In this document: piece by piece, positions 49,838-51,866 of the stretch | How the letters are laid out: each line of letters opens with the position of its first letter | Position numbering within the stretch: position 1 is the stretch's first letter | Assembly (NCBI GenBank): GCA_021323535.1 | Contig: JAJONO010000027.1 | Span: 1 to 51,866 of the forward strand | Length of the DNA stretch: 51,866 nt | DNA from: Bacteroidota bacterium | GTDB taxonomy: Bacteria; Bacteroidota; Bacteroidia; B-17B0; Aurantibacillaceae | Reading direction: 5' to 3' | Program-made: the position numbers and the translations under genes | Notes under the pieces: model-generated | The model's database searches: none | What the model was told of the DNA's origin: nothing | Seen by the model: only the letters and a program-made list of their open reading frames with translations

Positions 49838-50704
49838 TTACCACGAACTGCTGCTTCCGCCACCGCCACTTGACCCGCCACCACCACCGCTGAAACCGGA
49901 GGAAGAAGATGAGCCTGATGATGAAGAAGAACTACCACCGCCGCCACCGCTCCAGCCGAATGAACCCGGAGTATAAGGAACGAGTTTTTTCCTCACGCAA
50001 TAAATAATAGTTACAATTCCACCAATCACAGGAATAAAAAACAGGATGCTGAAAATAACGGTGAGAGTAGTTTTCTTTTTTCTTTCCACGTGGTAACCTC
50101 TTCCTTTATAAAGATTCCAGATGCAGATAATGATCATTGGAAGATTGATCAGCAGTCCAATTGTGAGAAGTGTAAAGAATGTGATTAGCTCTGAAGTGCT
50201 GAATCGTGATGGAGGCTCGAGATCACCGGGGAGATAAGGATTGGTAGAATAAAACATCAGCTTGTCTACTCCCGCATTAATGCCGCTATAAAAATCATCT
50301 TCTTTAAAGCGGGGTACCATTCTTTCTTCCTGTATTTTCTTTGTGAGCAAATCAGGTAAAGCGCCTTCGAGTCCGTACCCGGTTTGTATTCTGAATTTAT
50401 GATCCTTCACAAACACAGCAACCAGGATGCCATTGTTTTTATCTTTCTGTCCTATCTTCCAATGATTAAAAATGGAATTGCTGTAACGTTCAAGATTTTT
50501 TCCATTGAGAGAAGAAGCAATGTAAACGAAGAGTTGATTGGTGGTTCTCTTTTCGAAGAGCCCAAGTTTTGTGTTTAATTTTTTCTCTTCAGAAGCACTC
50601 AGTACCTGCGCCTCATCCGTAATATAATCTTTGGGAAGATCAGGAAGATCCTGGGCAATACTACACAGAGGAAAGAGAAACAGAAGGAAGATGGCACCTT
50701 TCAT
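49838..50704 (-). CDS. TPM-domain membrane protein with Gly/Ser-rich tail
   Basis: 288 residues from the ATG at 50704 (MKGAIFLL). Signal peptide 1-18 (CSIAQ). TPM/YgcG domain at about 22-150 (YITDEAQVLSASEEKKLNTK; GILVAVFVKDHKFRIQTGYG; DFYSGINAGVDKLMF). Two membrane helices near 165-195 and 210-232. The last ~35 residues are almost only Gly and Ser, ending in Trp. TPM domains act as phosphatase- or protein-repair-like modules in the envelope. Adjacent paralogue at 51123 and a vestige between them. Confidence 0.88.
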   Translation of the reverse strand: MKGAIFLLFLFPLCSIAQDLPDLPKDYITDEAQVLSASEEKKLNTKLGLFEKRTTNQLFVYIASSLNGKNLERYSNSIFNHWKIGQKDKNNGILVAVFVKDHKFRIQTGYGLEGALPDLLTKKIQEERMVPRFKEDDFYSGINAGVDKLMFYSTNPYLPGDLEPPSRFSTSELITFFTLLTIGLLINLPMIIICIWNLYKGRGYHVERKKKTTLTVIFSILFFIPVIGGIVTIIYCVRKKLVPYTPGSFGWSGGGGGSSSSSSGSSSSSGFSGGGGGSSGGGGSSSSW

Positions 50705-50756
50705 TTTTGATTTATGATTTCTAATTCTATCAGTTATTACTTTTTCACATACCACG

Positions 50757-50950
50757 ACTCTGCGTGAAAAACATCAATGTTTTTTCTACCACAGAGAAGC
50801 AGAGATACAGAGAATTGCGCTTCGCGCTTGCGCACCTTACGTTTAAAGATACAGACAATTCCATGTCTCTGCGTTATCTGCGAAACCATCTGCGCGACTC
50901 TGACGCTTACGCCATAGCTTCAGCGTAGGCGCTGCGTGAAACCATCGACA
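50757..50950. repeat. Dispersed intergenic repeats in the 418-nt space between TPM genes
   Basis: Contains 'cacagagaagcagagata', matching in kind the repeat at 46363, and the 21-nt stretch 50905-50925 that is the exact inverted copy of 30131-30151. No full gene in this space; see the vestige at 50970. Confidence 0.65.
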
Positions 50951-50969
50951 ATTTTTCATTACACTTCAT

Positions 50970-51023
50970 TCAACATTTACTACTAAACAGAGGAAAGAAA
51001 AACAGAAAGAAGACGTATTTCAT
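50970..51023 (-). pseudogene. Vestige of a third TPM gene (signal-peptide fragment)
   Basis: ATG at 51023 followed by MKYVFFLFFFPLFSSKC and a stop. This mirrors the signal peptide of the TPM gene at 50704 (MKGAIFLLFLFPLCS), and the 25 nt upstream are identical (50702-50726 versus 51021-51045). The rest of the gene is gone. Confidence 0.65.
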
Positions 51024-51122
51024 TTTTGATTTATGATTTCTAATTTCAACCGGTACTATTCACCAGGTCAATGTTTTTTATTAAGCACTAAAAACTCAAC
51101 ATTCAACATTTATAATTTAACA

Positions 51123-51866
51123 TTACCAACTGCTGCTGCTTCCGCCTCCGCCACTTGACCCTCCGCCACCGCCTCTGAAACCGGATGAAGAAGAGGAAGA
51201 AGAATAAGATGATGAGGAAGTAGAGTATGATGAAGAGTAAGATGATCCGCCGGAACTATACGAGCCACCACCGCCCTGGGAAGGAGGCATGATTTCTTTC
51301 ACAAACGCGATAATCAGAACTGCAATACCTCCGATCAGCGGAATGAAAAACAAAATGAAAAACAGGATACCAAGAAGGATGCGTTTATTCTTTTTAAGTT
51401 TTCTTCCTCTCTTACCGGATAAGTGATAAAATGGTTTTGCAACAAAGCCGATATTGAAAAGATAAAATGGAGCGAGCGCTAACATGGTAGCCCATAAAAC
51501 AGTATTGTCCCAGATCGAAGTCTCAGGTTCGTGTTCTGCCACATCGGAAGCTGTATAAGCATTCTGACTGAAGTAAATGATCTTGTCTACACCCGCATCA
51601 ATACCGGCGTAAAAATCATTCTTCTTAAAATGCGGACGCATATGATCATCCTGAATTCTTTTTGTAAGGAGATCGGGCAGGGCGCCTTCGAGTCCGTACC
51701 CGGTTTGAATTCTGAATTTATGATCGTTCACAAACACCGCCACGAGAACGCCATTGTTTTTATCTGTGGCGCCGATCTTCCAGTGCTGAAAGATGTTCTG
51801 GCAGAGTTGCTCCATGTTTCGCCCCTTAAGCGACGAAGTCACATACACAAACACCTGGTTGGAGGT
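51123..51866 (-). CDS. TPM-domain membrane protein with Gly/Ser-rich tail (partial, N-terminus outside window)
   Basis: 247 residues visible; the frame stays open to the right edge, beginning TSNQVFVYVTSSLKGRNMEQ, which aligns with TTNQLFVYIASSLNGKNLER of the neighbour. TPM core GVLVAVFVNDHKFRIQTGYG, two membrane helices, and a long Ser/Tyr/Gly tail (about 60 residues) ending SSSSW. It is a tandem paralogue of the gene at 49838 with a longer low-complexity tail. The GTG at 51854 inside the domain is not a start. Confidence 0.9.
   Translation of the reverse strand, partial: TSNQVFVYVTSSLKGRNMEQLCQNIFQHWKIGATDKNNGVLVAVFVNDHKFRIQTGYGLEGALPDLLTKRIQDDHMRPHFKKNDFYAGIDAGVDKIIYFSQNAYTASDVAEHEPETSIWDNTVLWATMLALAPFYLFNIGFVAKPFYHLSGKRGRKLKKNKRILLGILFFILFFIPLIGGIAVLIIAFVKEIMPPSQGGGGSYSSGGSSYSSSYSTSSSSYSSSSSSSGFRGGGGGSSGGGGSSSSW

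Overview
The window looks like chromosomal DNA of a free-living or environmental member of the Bacteroidota. Signs of this are moderately low GC, five large secreted proteins ending in the 'YPNP...GxYFV' type IX secretion (T9SS) sorting domain, TPR-fused signalling proteins, a LytTR response regulator, promoters of the TTTG-N19-TAnnTTTG class, and very few Shine-Dalgarno sequences. No rRNA, tRNA, CRISPR array, transposase, phage gene or replication origin was recognised. The species cannot be named from the sequence.

Left part (1-9.4 kb): a partial secreted esterase and a secreted beta-propeller. Then comes a minus-strand operon of TetR regulator, three DinB-fold proteins, an acetyl-CoA acetyltransferase and a GNAT acetyltransferase. 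It carries two AGACCG-type operator sites, one beside the tetR promoter and one between tetR and its downstream genes. On the plus strand follow a divergent GNAT gene, an ECF sigma/anti-sigma pair whose anti-sigma carries an external domain, and a HipA-like kinase overlapping a DUF3037 gene.

Middle (9.5-31.5 kb): a TPR histidine kinase with a LytTR regulator, a 1017-residue T9SS adhesin with LamG and seven Ig-like repeats, a thioredoxin-reductase-like flavoprotein, an OmpA-family lipid/peptidoglycan-linked protein, an SBBP-repeat T9SS protein, a TPR-SpoIIE phosphatase, an OmpR-type two-component system with helically phased boxes upstream, TonB-C-like and lipoprotein genes, and a PKD-type T9SS protein. 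Intergenic spaces here are filled with a degenerate dispersed repeat family.

Right part (31.5-51.9 kb): an Rnk/GreA-like protein, a metallophosphoesterase preceded by a promoter-leader-terminator unit, a very large tandem P-loop NTPase (AAA plus KAP), a TPR protein that has lost its phosphatase domain, further T9SS proteins, a thioredoxin-fold/DUF2490 pair, Hsp20 and tandem TPM-domain genes.

The most interesting locus is 41.6-46.2 kb. An RtcB RNA ligase and a PrfH release factor, a pair known to repair ribosomes cut in the decoding centre, are followed on the same strand by a gene fusing a Clp/HslU-like AAA+ ATPase to an FtsH-type M41 zinc protease. Upstream of rtcB lies a compact unit of about 125 nt. 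It has the best promoter of the window, a strong GGAGGA Shine-Dalgarno (rare in this phylum), a 10-codon ORF and an intrinsic terminator. Together these suggest a ribosome-damage repair and clean-up module, possibly with a sensor leader.
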